A stretch of 64,000 bases of DNA, from assembly GCA_041874755.1 (NCBI GenBank), contig CP102611.1:62001-126000 (forward strand), in the 5' to 3' direction. The translations under genes and the position numbers were made by a program. Shown here piece by piece: positions 56,270-64,000 of the stretch; position 1 is the stretch's first letter; every line of letters begins with the position of its first letter. A model generated the notes under the pieces. That model ran no database searches. It saw only the letters and a list, made by a program, of their open reading frames with translations, and was not told the origin of the DNA. This stretch comes from Chitinibacter sp. SCUT-21 (GTDB lineage: Bacteria > Pseudomonadota > Gammaproteobacteria > Burkholderiales > Chitinibacteraceae).

Positions 56270-57468
56270 TGCAAGAAGAACCATCACAAGTTGAACCCAG
56301 TGCATCATCTAGCACCGAGCAAGATACAGCCAATCAGGTAGTCAAACAGAAGTATGGTTTGGTGCGACGCGTGCTGCGGGCCGTTTTTTGGAGCGCACTG
56401 CTCACATTTACGACGATCACGATCTTAATTTCAGCGCTATTTAGCTGGCTAGATTCTAATTCAGGTCGTTATTGGCTAGTTGATGCAATTAATCGATCGG
56501 GTTTGGCCCAGGTGGCGGCGATTGATGGCTCGTTCTGGTCGGAAATCAAAGTTACACAGCTTAAGATCGATATCGAAAGTCTTGATTTGCAGCTTGATTA
56601 TGGGGTATTGCAATGGGAGCCTTACTTATTATTGCTTCGCGATCTAAGCATCCCCAAGGTATCGCTTGGTCGTTTACAAATTAATACCCCGCCAAGTCCG
56701 CCCGATCAGCCACCAAGCCAAGCTCCCAAAAGTTTATCGTTACCACTGGGTATCCATTTGGAATCGCTGCAAGTGGCTGAGCTGGATATCAATGGTTTGG
56801 TGGTAAAAGACATTGCAGGTTCAATTTCAAGTAATGGCCGATTTCATCGGATTCATTTGAATCAGCTGCTCCTGCCGCAGGGTAAGCTGGCCGCTGCTTT
56901 GAATATTACGGGCAAGGCTCCGTTTCATAGTGCAGGGTCATTTATTTTTGCCGGCACACTCGATGGACAAAATTTGCAAACCTTTGGTCAAGTTGAAGGA
57001 CCGTTGCGCGATTTAAATATTGATGCAACTATTGAGCACAGCAAATTAAAGGGTAGCGCCCAGTTGCAGGCGGATCTGTTTGCTCCTTATGCCTATCAAA
57101 TGGTGCGTCGTGGACGGGTGGATGTAAGTGGACTGAATCCGCAACTTTGGCATCCAGATGCCCCGCAAGCGCTGATCGACATCGATGCGGATTTCAAACC
57201 TACGGCATCTGGCGTAGATGCCCAGATCAAAGTGCTTAATCATCACTTGGGCCCTTTGGATCAAAAAAACTACCAATCAGCCAAGTGCTGCTTCAATTGG
57301 CGCTACAAAATCAGCAGTTGCATTTGCAGCAGACCGAAATCCAATTTGGCGACGAATCTAGCCTGCGTGCGACGGGCGTGGTCGATCAGGGGCAAATGCA
57401 GCTTCAGCTCAGCGCTCAGCAAATTGATCCCAAACAGTTTTGGTCATTGCAACCTGCCGGACAAATGA
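56269..57468 (+). CDS. tamB: TamB, N-terminal part before the frameshift
   Basis: The first frame of tamB. It encodes the cytoplasmic tail, the membrane helix (about 42-65, VFWSALLTFTTITILISALFSWLDS) and the start of the periplasmic beta-taco domain (GRYWLVDAINRSGLAQVAAIDGSFW is family-typical). Homology-like sequence continues to about codon 333 (LGPLDQK). After the A7 run the frame turns into unrelated, Cys-rich sequence (NYQSAKCCFNWRYK) and stops at 57468. The TamB sequence continues in the -1 frame. Coupled to tamA by TGATG. Confidence 0.85.
   Translation: MQEEPSQVEPSASSSTEQDTANQVVKQKYGLVRRVLRAVFWSALLTFTTITILISALFSWLDSNSGRYWLVDAINRSGLAQVAAIDGSFWSEIKVTQLKIDIESLDLQLDYGVLQWEPYLLLLRDLSIPKVSLGRLQINTPPSPPDQPPSQAPKSLSLPLGIHLESLQVAELDINGLVVKDIAGSISSNGRFHRIHLNQLLLPQGKLAAALNITGKAPFHSAGSFIFAGTLDGQNLQTFGQVEGPLRDLNIDATIEHSKLKGSAQLQADLFAPYAYQMVRRGRVDVSGLNPQLWHPDAPQALIDIDADFKPTASGVDAQIKVLNHHLGPLDQKNYQSAKCCFNWRYKISSCICSRPKSNLATNLACVRRAWSIRGKCSFSSALSKLIPNSFGHCNLPDK
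57264..57270 (+). other. A-AAA-AAC heptamer: site of the tamB frameshift
   Basis: In the zero frame the codons read CAA AAA AAC, placing A AAA AAC in exactly the X-XXY-YYZ phase of a -1 slippery site. A -1 slip continues CTA CCA ATC AGC (LPIS) straight into the second tamB frame. I see no strong downstream stem-loop or upstream Shine-Dalgarno-like stimulator. A one-base homopolymer error or a real indel explains it equally. Confidence 0.7.
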
Positions 57469-60140
57469 ATGGGCAGTTTGAGCTTGCTGGGCCTTGGCTC
57501 TCTCCGAGCGTAAAGGGTGAAATCAGTGACTTACAGCGCAAAGCCCAACTAAAGCTTGATCTCGCTTGGCTCAATCCCAAAACTGAACGCCGACTGGCAA
57601 TTCGTGAAGCCGTATTGAGCCGAGGTAATGCGCAAATCGTTGCTAAGGGCGAGTTCAATTTACTAGGCCGCAACGATTTCAAGGCTGATCTGCTGCTTAA
57701 TCAGGTCGATCCTGCAGAATTTGCCTCAATACCAAAAGGAAGTATTGCCGCAGAGGTCAAGTTAAATGGCGTTTTGCAGCCTAAACCCCAAGTTGAATTG
57801 CAGTATTTAATTAAAAATAGCCAATTTAATGGTCAGCCTCTGGCGGGGCAAGGGCAATTAAGTCTTGATGAGCAGTACTTAAAACAAAGTGATTTATGGC
57901 TTAGCCTTGGCGGCAATAAACTGATTGCGAGTGGACGCTTAGGTCGGCCAAATGACAGCCTAAGTTTAACCCTGCAGATGCCTTCTTTAGCGGTATTGGG
58001 GTCGCAATTTCAGGGGCGTTTGCAGGGCAATGCCACACTAAGCGGTGCACTTGCATATCCGCAAATCGCCGCAAGTGCGCAAATAGATCAGTTGCAGACA
58101 CCATTTGATTTACAGGTGCAAAAAGCACGCCTTAACGTGGCAATGAGTGGTGATCTGAATGGCCCTGTAACTTTGGCTGCCGATGTAGAAAAACTGTCGC
58201 TCGCTCAAACACAAATTGACACGTTGAATGCAACGCTCAGTGGTAGTAAAACGCAGCATCAACTGCAACTCAGTGCCAAAGGGCAGCACGTTGATTGGCC
58301 TGTGGCTCTGGATGTACAGATCAACGGTGGGCTGAATGCGCAGCAGGGGTGGCAAGGTCAGTTGTTGAGTCTGAGTGGCTTGGCGCTTCAGCCATTTAAA
58401 TTGTTAAATACCCCGAAATTGCAGCTTGCTGCAAATCGCTTTGAGTTGGGCGCGGCTGATCTAAATCTTGGTAGCAGCCAAGTGAGCTTGCAAACTACGC
58501 GCTGGCGTGATGGGTTGATTGAGACGCAGGGTCAAATTCGTTCTCTCTCAGTCGCAGAATGGTTGTCAGTGGCCAAAATAAATAATCCAAAAACTAATCT
58601 AGTTTTGGCTGGGGATTGGAATTTGCAGAAAACCTCGGTACTCAATGGCCAATTCAATCTGAAACGTGTTAGCGGTGATGTCATGTATCAGGATGATGGC
58701 AAAAAGATTTTGAACTTAGGTCTGAGCGGCTTGAATCTGGCAGGCGACATTGCCTTGAGTCAATTTAATGTGCAGGGTCAATTGGCCACGGCGCAATATG
58801 GGCAAGTCGCGCTCAAGGCCGGTGGCAAGCTTGATCTGGAAAATAGCGCTTTAGCGAGTAATTCCCCGTTTACCGTTTCACTTAATGGTCAATTGCCCAA
58901 TTTATCGGTGTTCACGCCAATGTTAGGTGCGGGGGTGAAATTGGCTGGATCAGCGCAATTTAATGTAAATCGACAAGGTACAGCCGCAGCACCGCTGTTT
59001 GCTGGAGGCATTCAAATTAAGGATCTGGCGTATTCTGATAGCAATGTTGGGTTAAAACTGCAGCAAGGGTTTGTCGATATCGGTCTGGATCAGCAAAAAA
59101 TTTCGCTGCGCTCTTTAAGCGCCAAAAGTGTCGGTTCTGGTGAATTAAGTGGCAAGGGTGAGCTTGATTTTGCTGGTGGTAAAGCGAACGGGAGTGTGAA
59201 TTTCCAAGCGAAGCATTTTACCTTGTTGAGCAAGCCCGATATGTTATTGGTGATCAGCGGGCAAAGTGCGATAAATGTCCGCGAGAATGATATTTCGATT
59301 CAAGGTGCGGTGAAAGCAGATTCGGGCGATATACAGTTTCAGGCCAATGATGTGCCGACTTTATCCAAAGATATTCGCGTCGTTGGGCGTGAAAAAGATC
59401 AGGCTAAGCCCGTTGTGATGAAGCTTCACATGCAGCTGGATGTGGATCTGGGGCAAAATTTCATGTTTCGCGGTTATGGTTTAGAAAGCCGTTTGGTTGG
59501 CAAATTACGCTTGAAATCACAACCTAATGCGCCGCTATCTGCAACAGGAACGATTAATACCGAAGAGGGTGAGTACAAAGCATACGGGCAGAAGTTGGAA
59601 ATGGAGCGAGGTGTTTTGTCGTTCCAGGGGGCGATTGATAACCCAGGTTTAGATATTTTGGCGGTGCGTAAAAATCAGGCTGTTGAAGCAGGCGTTCAGG
59701 TAAAGGGTACGGCATACTCACCGCAAGTGACTTTGTACTCTGATCCAAGTGTGCCAGATGCCGAGAAAATTTCATGGTTATTATTTGGCCATGGGGCTGA
59801 TAGCACAGAAAAAAGTGATGGCGCCTTGGCCTTGCAATTATTGAATGCCATGGCTGGGGATGGCAGTGGGCAAGGATTGACCGATGAGATCCTGAGTAAT
59901 TTTGGCATCGATGAAGTTGGTTATAAATCCAAGGAAGAACCGGATGGTTCAACCACCCAAGTGGTGACGGTGAGTAAGCGCTTAACGAAATCACTGCGTG
60001 TGGCACTTGAGAAAAGCTTTAATGGCTTGAGCGATGCGGTGTCATTTACGCTGCAGCTTTCGCGCAATTGGTCGGTGATTTCACGGGTTGGTGTCGATGA
60101 CAGTAGTGTTGACGTGAATTACACCTTAAGTTTTGACTAG
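57270..60140 (+). CDS. tamB: TamB, C-terminal part in the -1 frame
   Basis: About 956 aa open in the -1 frame right from the slippery site. It holds the long beta-helical periplasmic repeat (LSAQQIDPKQFWSLQPAGQMNGQFELAG and similar) and the complete DUF490 C-terminal domain (GTINTEEGEYKAYGQKLEMERGVLSFQGAIDNPGLDILAVRKN, LFGHGADSTEKSDGALALQLLNAM, ending NYTLSFD). Joined with the first part it gives about 1290 aa, near the E. coli 1259. The frame has no further lesion, so decay is unlikely. A GTG at 57285 could allow internal start, but the product would lack the membrane anchor. It overlaps comF by 4 bp, convergent. Confidence 0.88.
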   Translation, partial: LPISQVLLQLALQNQQLHLQQTEIQFGDESSLRATGVVDQGQMQLQLSAQQIDPKQFWSLQPAGQMNGQFELAGPWLSPSVKGEISDLQRKAQLKLDLAWLNPKTERRLAIREAVLSRGNAQIVAKGEFNLLGRNDFKADLLLNQVDPAEFASIPKGSIAAEVKLNGVLQPKPQVELQYLIKNSQFNGQPLAGQGQLSLDEQYLKQSDLWLSLGGNKLIASGRLGRPNDSLSLTLQMPSLAVLGSQFQGRLQGNATLSGALAYPQIAASAQIDQLQTPFDLQVQKARLNVAMSGDLNGPVTLAADVEKLSLAQTQIDTLNATLSGSKTQHQLQLSAKGQHVDWPVALDVQINGGLNAQQGWQGQLLSLSGLALQPFKLLNTPKLQLAANRFELGAADLNLGSSQVSLQTTRWRDGLIETQGQIRSLSVAEWLSVAKINNPKTNLVLAGDWNLQKTSVLNGQFNLKRVSGDVMYQDDGKKILNLGLSGLNLAGDIALSQFNVQGQLATAQYGQVALKAGGKLDLENSALASNSPFTVSLNGQLPNLSVFTPMLGAGVKLAGSAQFNVNRQGTAAAPLFAGGIQIKDLAYSDSNVGLKLQQGFVDIGLDQQKISLRSLSAKSVGSGELSGKGELDFAGGKANGSVNFQAKHFTLLSKPDMLLVISGQSAINVRENDISIQGAVKADSGDIQFQANDVPTLSKDIRVVGREKDQAKPVVMKLHMQLDVDLGQNFMFRGYGLESRLVGKLRLKSQPNAPLSATGTINTEEGEYKAYGQKLEMERGVLSFQGAIDNPGLDILAVRKNQAVEAGVQVKGTAYSPQVTLYSDPSVPDAEKISWLLFGHGADSTEKSDGALALQLLNAMAGDGSGQGLTDEILSNFGIDEVGYKSKEEPDGSTTQVVTVSKRLTKSLRVALEKSFNGLSDAVSFTLQLSRNWSVISRVGVDDSSVDVNYTLSFD

Positions 60141-60865
60141 TGCGCAGTATGGTCGGGGGTGCGCGCCAGAACTAAGTTAAACACTTGCGCGGCCCCGGCT
60201 TTTTTGAGTGCCGCTGCGGCTTCGTGCAGGCTGGCCCCACTAGTCATAACGTCGTCGACCAATAAGATGCTTTTGTTAGTGTAATCATGTTGGCATACAA
60301 ATGCGCCCTTGAGGTTTTTTCTGCGTGCTTTGGCATTGAGGCGAGCCTGATGCTCGGTATCGCGTATTCGTAGTAAAGATTTGTTCTTGAGTGGTAGATG
60401 CCACTGCTTGGCAATCATTTGCGCGATTTCTAGTGCTTGATTAAAACCTCGCTCTTTAAGGCGATTCGGGTGAAGCGGCATGGCAATGATGTAGTCGACA
60501 TGAATTGGATCGCGCTGCCTGATCAACTCACCGCAAAGAGCACCAAAAATAGACCATTGCCCACCAAATTTCGCAGCAGAAATCAAAGACTGAATTGGTT
60601 CTTGGTAAAGCCACATTGCAAAACTTGCGTCAAAAGCAGGCTTTTTTCGTTGGCAGCGACCACAAATTAGTCCGTTGGTATTTACTCGCGCGCAAATGGG
60701 GCAGCAATCATTCATTTGGCAACGTGGTGATTGTTGCTGGCAAGCGTGGCAAAAGCAGGAGTGGGTATGCTCGATTAGCGCAGAACACAGTAAACATTGC
60801 GCAGGAACGAACTTGTTCAAAAAATTTCTGAATAAATTTGACAATGCAGCGCTCCATTCGGACAA
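60137..60865 (-). CDS. comF: ComF family phosphoribosyltransferase-like protein
   Basis: 242 aa. The N-terminal part has a four- to eight-Cys zinc-ribbon-like region (CLLC, CFCHAC, CCPIC, CGRC) and the C-terminal part a type I phosphoribosyltransferase fold with the PRPP loop [35 protein letters not shown] is the ComF signature. ComF acts in DNA uptake for natural transformation in several bacteria. The start is uncertain (TTG, no clear ribosome-binding site). It is divergent from bioB with about 38 bp between, as commonly seen. Confidence 0.88.
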   Translation of the reverse strand: MSEWSAALSNLFRNFLNKFVPAQCLLCSALIEHTHSCFCHACQQQSPRCQMNDCCPICARVNTNGLICGRCQRKKPAFDASFAMWLYQEPIQSLISAAKFGGQWSIFGALCGELIRQRDPIHVDYIIAMPLHPNRLKERGFNQALEIAQMIAKQWHLPLKNKSLLRIRDTEHQARLNAKARRKNLKGAFVCQHDYTNKSILLVDDVMTSGASLHEAAAALKKAGAAQVFNLVLARTPDHTAH

Positions 60866-60903
60866 TCACTGCCAGCATAGATTTTAAAAAGGCTTTTCGC
60901 TGT

Positions 60904-61890
60904 ATGTCTTGTTCGACTCAAACTATTGAATTTAAGCGCCATACCCCGCATCCAGAGCAAGAGCTATGGTCGGCTGATGCGGTGCAAGCCTTGTTCGATC
61001 TGCCATTTAACGATTTGTTGTTTAAAGCGCAGCAAGTGCATCGTGAAAATTTCGACGCTAATCGCGTACAGCTCTCAACACTATTGTCGGTGAAAACCGG
61101 CGGCTGTTCGGAAGATTGTGGCTATTGCTCGCAATCAAAACGCTACGACACGGGCCTAGAAGAGCAAAAACTGATGGGTGCTGATGAGGTGATCGCCGCA
61201 GCAGCTATTGCCAAAGAAAATGGCTCGTCACGTTTCTGTATGGGCGCAGCATGGCGCGGCCCGAAAAACCGCGATCTGGAAGAAGTGAAAAAAATGATTT
61301 CGGGCGTGAAAGCCTTGGGTCTGGAAACCTGTGCGACCTTCGGGATGCTTAAAGACGGCCAGGCAGAGCAATTGAAAGACGCGGGTTTGGATTACTACAA
61401 CCACAATCTGGATACCTCGGAAGAAAAATACAGCGACATCGTCAGCACGCACAGCTACGCCGATCGCTTGGATACCTTGGGTAAAGCGCGCAAAGCGGGT
61501 TTGAACGTGTGTTCGGGCGGCATTGTTGGTTTGGGCGAAACGCGCTCTGATCGTATTGGTTTGGTCGCGCAATTGGCGAATTTGGACCCGCAACCCGATT
61601 CGGTGCCGATTAATAATCTAGTACAAATCGACGGCACGCCGCTCGATGGCTCGGAAAAAGTTGATTGGACCGAGTTCGTGCGCACGATTGCGGTGGCGCG
61701 TATTACGATGCCAAAATCATTTGTCCGCCTGTCAGCAGGTCGCCAACAAATGCCAGAAGCGATGCAGGCTTTGTGTTTCCTCGCTGGCGCGAATTCGATT
61801 TTCTACGGCGATAAATTGTTGACGACGGGTAATCCAGAAGTGGAGGGTGATAAAGCCTTGTTCCGCAAACTTAATCTACAGCCGCTCTGA
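60904..61890 (+). CDS. bioB: Biotin synthase
   Basis: 328 aa radical-SAM enzyme inserting sulfur into dethiobiotin. The cluster motif CSEDCGYC gives Cys68, Cys72 and Cys75; further family blocks are [54 protein letters not shown] and [12 protein letters not shown] at 60904 is preferred; 22 in-frame codons upstream run into the comF start and are unconserved. No BirA operator is recognisable. It ends at a perfect 17-bp terminator stem. Confidence 0.96.
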   Translation: MSCSTQTIEFKRHTPHPEQELWSADAVQALFDLPFNDLLFKAQQVHRENFDANRVQLSTLLSVKTGGCSEDCGYCSQSKRYDTGLEEQKLMGADEVIAAAAIAKENGSSRFCMGAAWRGPKNRDLEEVKKMISGVKALGLETCATFGMLKDGQAEQLKDAGLDYYNHNLDTSEEKYSDIVSTHSYADRLDTLGKARKAGLNVCSGGIVGLGETRSDRIGLVAQLANLDPQPDSVPINNLVQIDGTPLDGSEKVDWTEFVRTIAVARITMPKSFVRLSAGRQQMPEAMQALCFLAGANSIFYGDKLLTTGNPEVEGDKALFRKLNLQPL

Positions 61891-61935
61891 TGTGTTGTTT
61901 TGTAGCCCTTTTATATAGTGGCTACGGCAATATAC

Positions 61936-61973
61936 CCAATTAAAAACCACGCTAATGCGTGGTTTTTAATTGG
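61936..61973. terminator. Bidirectional terminator between bioB and csoR
   Basis: A perfect 17-bp inverted repeat (CCAATTAAAAACCACGC and its complement) with loop TAAT gives T-rich sides on both strands. It serves the convergent bioB and copper operons. Confidence 0.9.
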
Positions 61974-61985
61974 TGCGCGAATGAA

Positions 61986-62270
61986 TTAGCCGCGAACTTT
62001 CTTGATTACTTGCAACAATTGCGCAACGGCGTCGTCGCCTTTGCCTGATTTCAAAGCTTGCGCGATGCAGTCTTGCGTTTGTTGCTCGAGCAAGATCAGG
62101 CCCAAAGCGTCCAGCGCAGAACGAGCCGCGGCAACTTGGTTCAACACTTCGCTGCTGGTGCGATCTTCTTCGATCATGCGGGTAATGCCAGATACTTGGC
62201 CGACGATGCGGTTCAGGCGTTTTACCAGTTGATCTTTGTTTGGGCGTTCTTGCTTAACGTTTGATGTCAT
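61986..62270 (-). CDS. CsoR/RcnR-family transcriptional repressor with altered metal site
   Basis: 94 aa all-helical repressor of the CsoR/RcnR/FrmR (DUF156) family; RLNRIVGQVSGITRMIEEDR and VLNQVAAARSALDAL are typical. A gapless alignment to M. tuberculosis CsoR puts Ser39 at Cys36, Gln64 at His61 and Cys68 at Cys65. Two of three Cu(I) ligands are thus missing, and a FrmR-type Cys is missing too. It is third in copA-copZ-csoR and overlaps copZ by 17 bp, so a role in that operon's control is likely, but what it senses is open. Confidence 0.85.
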   Translation of the reverse strand: MTSNVKQERPNKDQLVKRLNRIVGQVSGITRMIEEDRTSSEVLNQVAAARSALDALGLILLEQQTQDCIAQALKSGKGDDAVAQLLQVIKKVRG

Positions 62271-62463
62271 ATCCAGCTTCCTCTATCTTGGTTTCCAGCT
62301 CTGCGCGACTGGTTTGCGTGGCGTCGAACACGATGTGTGCTTGGCCGGGGGTTAAGGTGACGGTGGCACTTTGCACCCCCGCGACCGCTTCTAAAACACG
62401 CGTTACTGAGGCCGTACAGCCGCCGCAACTCATGCCTTCGATTTCAATTTCAATGGTTTCCAT
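62254..62463 (-). CDS. copZ: Heavy-metal-associated (HMA) copper chaperone, CopZ-like
   Basis: 69 aa single HMA domain with the Cu(I)-binding GMSCGGC (Cys13, Cys16) in a ferredoxin-like fold. It would pass copper to CopA or to a repressor. The ATG with AGGA six bases upstream is used, just past the copA stop; a longer in-frame start would overlap copA. Directly between copA and the CsoR-like gene. Confidence 0.93.
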   Translation of the reverse strand: METIEIEIEGMSCGGCTASVTRVLEAVAGVQSATVTLTPGQAHIVFDATQTSRAELETKIEEAGYDIKR

Positions 62464-62465
62464 CA

Positions 62466-64000
62466 CTAGTCCTGCCATTTAAACCGTTTCAGTAATAAAG
62501 CATTGCTAATCACCGATACCGATGACAGCGCCATTGCTGCGCCGGCAATCACCGGGCTTAGTAAGCCCAGCGCCGCCAGCGGAATGCCCAGCGTGTTGTA
62601 GATGAACGCGAAAAACAGGTTTTGCCGAATTTTGCTCAAGGTGGCGCGCGACAAGGCGAGCGCAGCGCTAATGTGCGCAATGTCGTTGTGCATCAGAGTG
62701 ATGTCGGCGGTTTCGAGTGCAACGCTCGCACCACTTTTCATTGCAAAGCTGACGTCCGCAGCGGCCAGAGCCGGTGCGTCATTGATGCCATCGCCCACCA
62801 TCGCGACTTTTTTGCCAGCTTGCTGCAATGCCAATAACTGCTGGTATTTATCGCTGGGCGTGCACTGTGCTTGGTAGTTTTGTATGCCCAGTTCGCTGGC
62901 AACGCGCGCTGCGCTGGCTTCGTTATCACCCGTCAGCATCAATACCGAAATGCCGGCGTTTTGCAGTGATTTAATGGCGGCACAGCTGCTGGGGCGAATT
63001 TGATCTTGCAATACAAATAAAGCCGCTGGCTGGGTATCGATGGCAAGCGCAATCACCGTATTGCCTTCACGCAGATACTCGGCGATGGTATTTTGCTGGG
63101 CAAGTAACTCATTTTCGCTGGCCACCCAGTTTGGGCGACCAATTTTAATCTGCTTGCCATCAACCAAGCCTTGCACGCCTTGGCCGGCTACCGTCGTCAC
63201 TTCACTGGCTGCGCTAAGAGTTTGCGTGCCCAAGGCGGTTTGAAATGCATGTGCTAGTGGATGTTGGGAGCTGGCTTCTAGGCTCGCGGCCAGTTGCAGC
63301 ACTTGTTGTTCGCTGTAGCGCTCTGGCGCAATGCAATGGGTAGTGATGATTTGCGGCTGGCCCATTGTTAGCGTACCGGTCTTGTCGACGATGAGCGTAT
63401 CAATCTGACTGCCCAGCTCCAACGCAGTTGCGTTGCGAAATAAAATGCCGTGTTGTGCGCCCAAACCAACGCCGACCATGACGGCGGTCGGTGTGGCCAG
63501 GCCAAGAGCGCAAGGGCAGGCGATTACCAATACCGCAACCGCATGGATGATGGCTGCGCTGCTGCCGTAGCCTAGTGCCCATGTAGCGGTGAAAGTGATG
63601 AGCGCGATGGCGAGAATAATTGGCACAAAAATCGCCGAAATTTGATCGGCGAGTTGTTGAATTGGCGCTTTGCTGCCTTGGGCTTGGCTCACCAAATTTA
63701 CAATTGCGGCGAGTTGGGTTTGACTGCCAATCGCGCTGGCCTTGATTTGACCGCTGCCGGCGAGGTTTTTGGTGCCGGCAAAAATCGGCTCACCCACGGT
63801 TTTGCTGATGCTGGCCGATTCACCGGTCAGCATCGATTCATCCATTTCCACCTGACCTTGCATCAATTCGCCGTCGATGGGCGCGGTTTCGCCATCGCGC
63901 AATTGGACTAAATCACCGAGTTGAATGCTGGCGATTGGTAGTTCTTGCCACGTATCTGCTTTAAATACGCGGGCGGTTTGCGGCTGTAGTGATAATAAAG
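62466..64000 (-). CDS. copA: Cu(I)-type P1B ATPase CopA (N-terminal part outside the window)
   Basis: The last 511 codons are present and the N-terminal metal-binding domains and first helices lie beyond position 64000. Motifs in order are the TGES actuator loop (ESMLTGESASIS), the CPC membrane motif (VIACPCALGLATP), the phosphorylation site DKTGTLTMG, the nucleotide-binding HP (SSQHPLAHAF), MLTGDNEASA, and the hinge MVGDGINDAPALAAADVS. FAFIYN in helix 7 and MALSSVSV in helix 8 fit Cu(I)/Ag(I) selectivity. It exports copper from the cytoplasm. It heads the copA-copZ-csoR unit. Confidence 0.95.
   Translation of the reverse strand, partial: LLSLQPQTARVFKADTWQELPIASIQLGDLVQLRDGETAPIDGELMQGQVEMDESMLTGESASISKTVGEPIFAGTKNLAGSGQIKASAIGSQTQLAAIVNLVSQAQGSKAPIQQLADQISAIFVPIILAIALITFTATWALGYGSSAAIIHAVAVLVIACPCALGLATPTAVMVGVGLGAQHGILFRNATALELGSQIDTLIVDKTGTLTMGQPQIITTHCIAPERYSEQQVLQLAASLEASSQHPLAHAFQTALGTQTLSAASEVTTVAGQGVQGLVDGKQIKIGRPNWVASENELLAQQNTIAEYLREGNTVIALAIDTQPAALFVLQDQIRPSSCAAIKSLQNAGISVLMLTGDNEASAARVASELGIQNYQAQCTPSDKYQQLLALQQAGKKVAMVGDGINDAPALAAADVSFAMKSGASVALETADITLMHNDIAHISAALALSRATLSKIRQNLFFAFIYNTLGIPLAALGLLSPVIAGAAMALSSVSVISNALLLKRFKWQD

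Noticed and set aside
57270..57340. Possible stimulatory stem (CTGCT/AGCAG) downstream of the tamB slippery site
   Set aside because: Only 5 bp with a ~20-base loop, too weak to support programmed frameshifting.
60866..60903. BirA-type operator between comF and bioB
   Set aside because: The short gap has no TTGTAAACC-like palindrome.

Overview
The window reads as ordinary chromosome of a Gram-negative betaproteobacterium, most likely order Neisseriales (Chromobacteriaceae/Chitinibacteraceae type). The basis is the general look of the proteins, a complete LPS and outer-membrane assembly set, flagellar motor genes and a moderate GC content. The genus is an inference. I saw no rRNA, tRNA, CRISPR array, phage or insertion sequence. 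Almost everything is tightly packed core metabolism and envelope biogenesis.

Layout. 1-4651 (minus): start of secD, yajC, then a tgpA / DUF58 / moxR triplet. 4716-6159 (plus): a histone-deacetylase-like hydrolase overlapping an NlpC/P60 lipoprotein. 6253-11234 (plus): arginine succinyltransferase catabolism (astA, astD, astB, astE). 11286-13039 (minus): rpe, an arsC-like gene and gph. 13182-15346: apaG and an Atm1-type ABC exporter. 15480-18827: serine transporter, serine deaminase behind a structured leader, and an SGNH esterase lipoprotein. 18860-20310 (minus): a 63-aa unknown and trxB.

20464-23545 (plus): a four-gene MCE/Mla-like lipid transport operon (permease, ATPase-like protein, MCE protein, TPR lipoprotein). 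Its ATPase-like member has lost every ATPase motif; this is the most unusual locus here. 23580-37939: the classical rpsB-tsf-pyrH-frr-uppS-cdsA-dxr-rseP-bamA-skp-lpxD-fabZ-lpxA-lpxB-rnhB cluster, joining translation, isoprenoid and phospholipid synthesis, outer-membrane protein assembly and lipid A synthesis. 38036-42717: motA, motB, a membrane-anchored methyltransferase, an HDOD-GAF protein and a SPOUT RNA methyltransferase. 42771-44693 (minus): lolD and lolC/E.

44848-53327 (plus): a fatty-acid oxidation block of a PsrA-like TetR regulator with a palindromic operator on its own promoter, FadE, FadL, a fused hydroxyacyl-CoA dehydrogenase/enoyl-CoA hydratase and a thiolase. 53381-54451: a chalcone-isomerase-like protein, then about 580 bp of T-rich repeat-bearing DNA holding a promoter, a 30-codon ORF with a strong ribosome-binding site, and a good terminator. 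54527-60140: tamA and tamB, with tamB broken by a frameshift exactly at an A-AAA-AAC slippery heptamer. 60137-64000: comF, bioB and a copper-type operon (copA, copZ and a CsoR-family repressor that lacks two of the three usual copper ligands).
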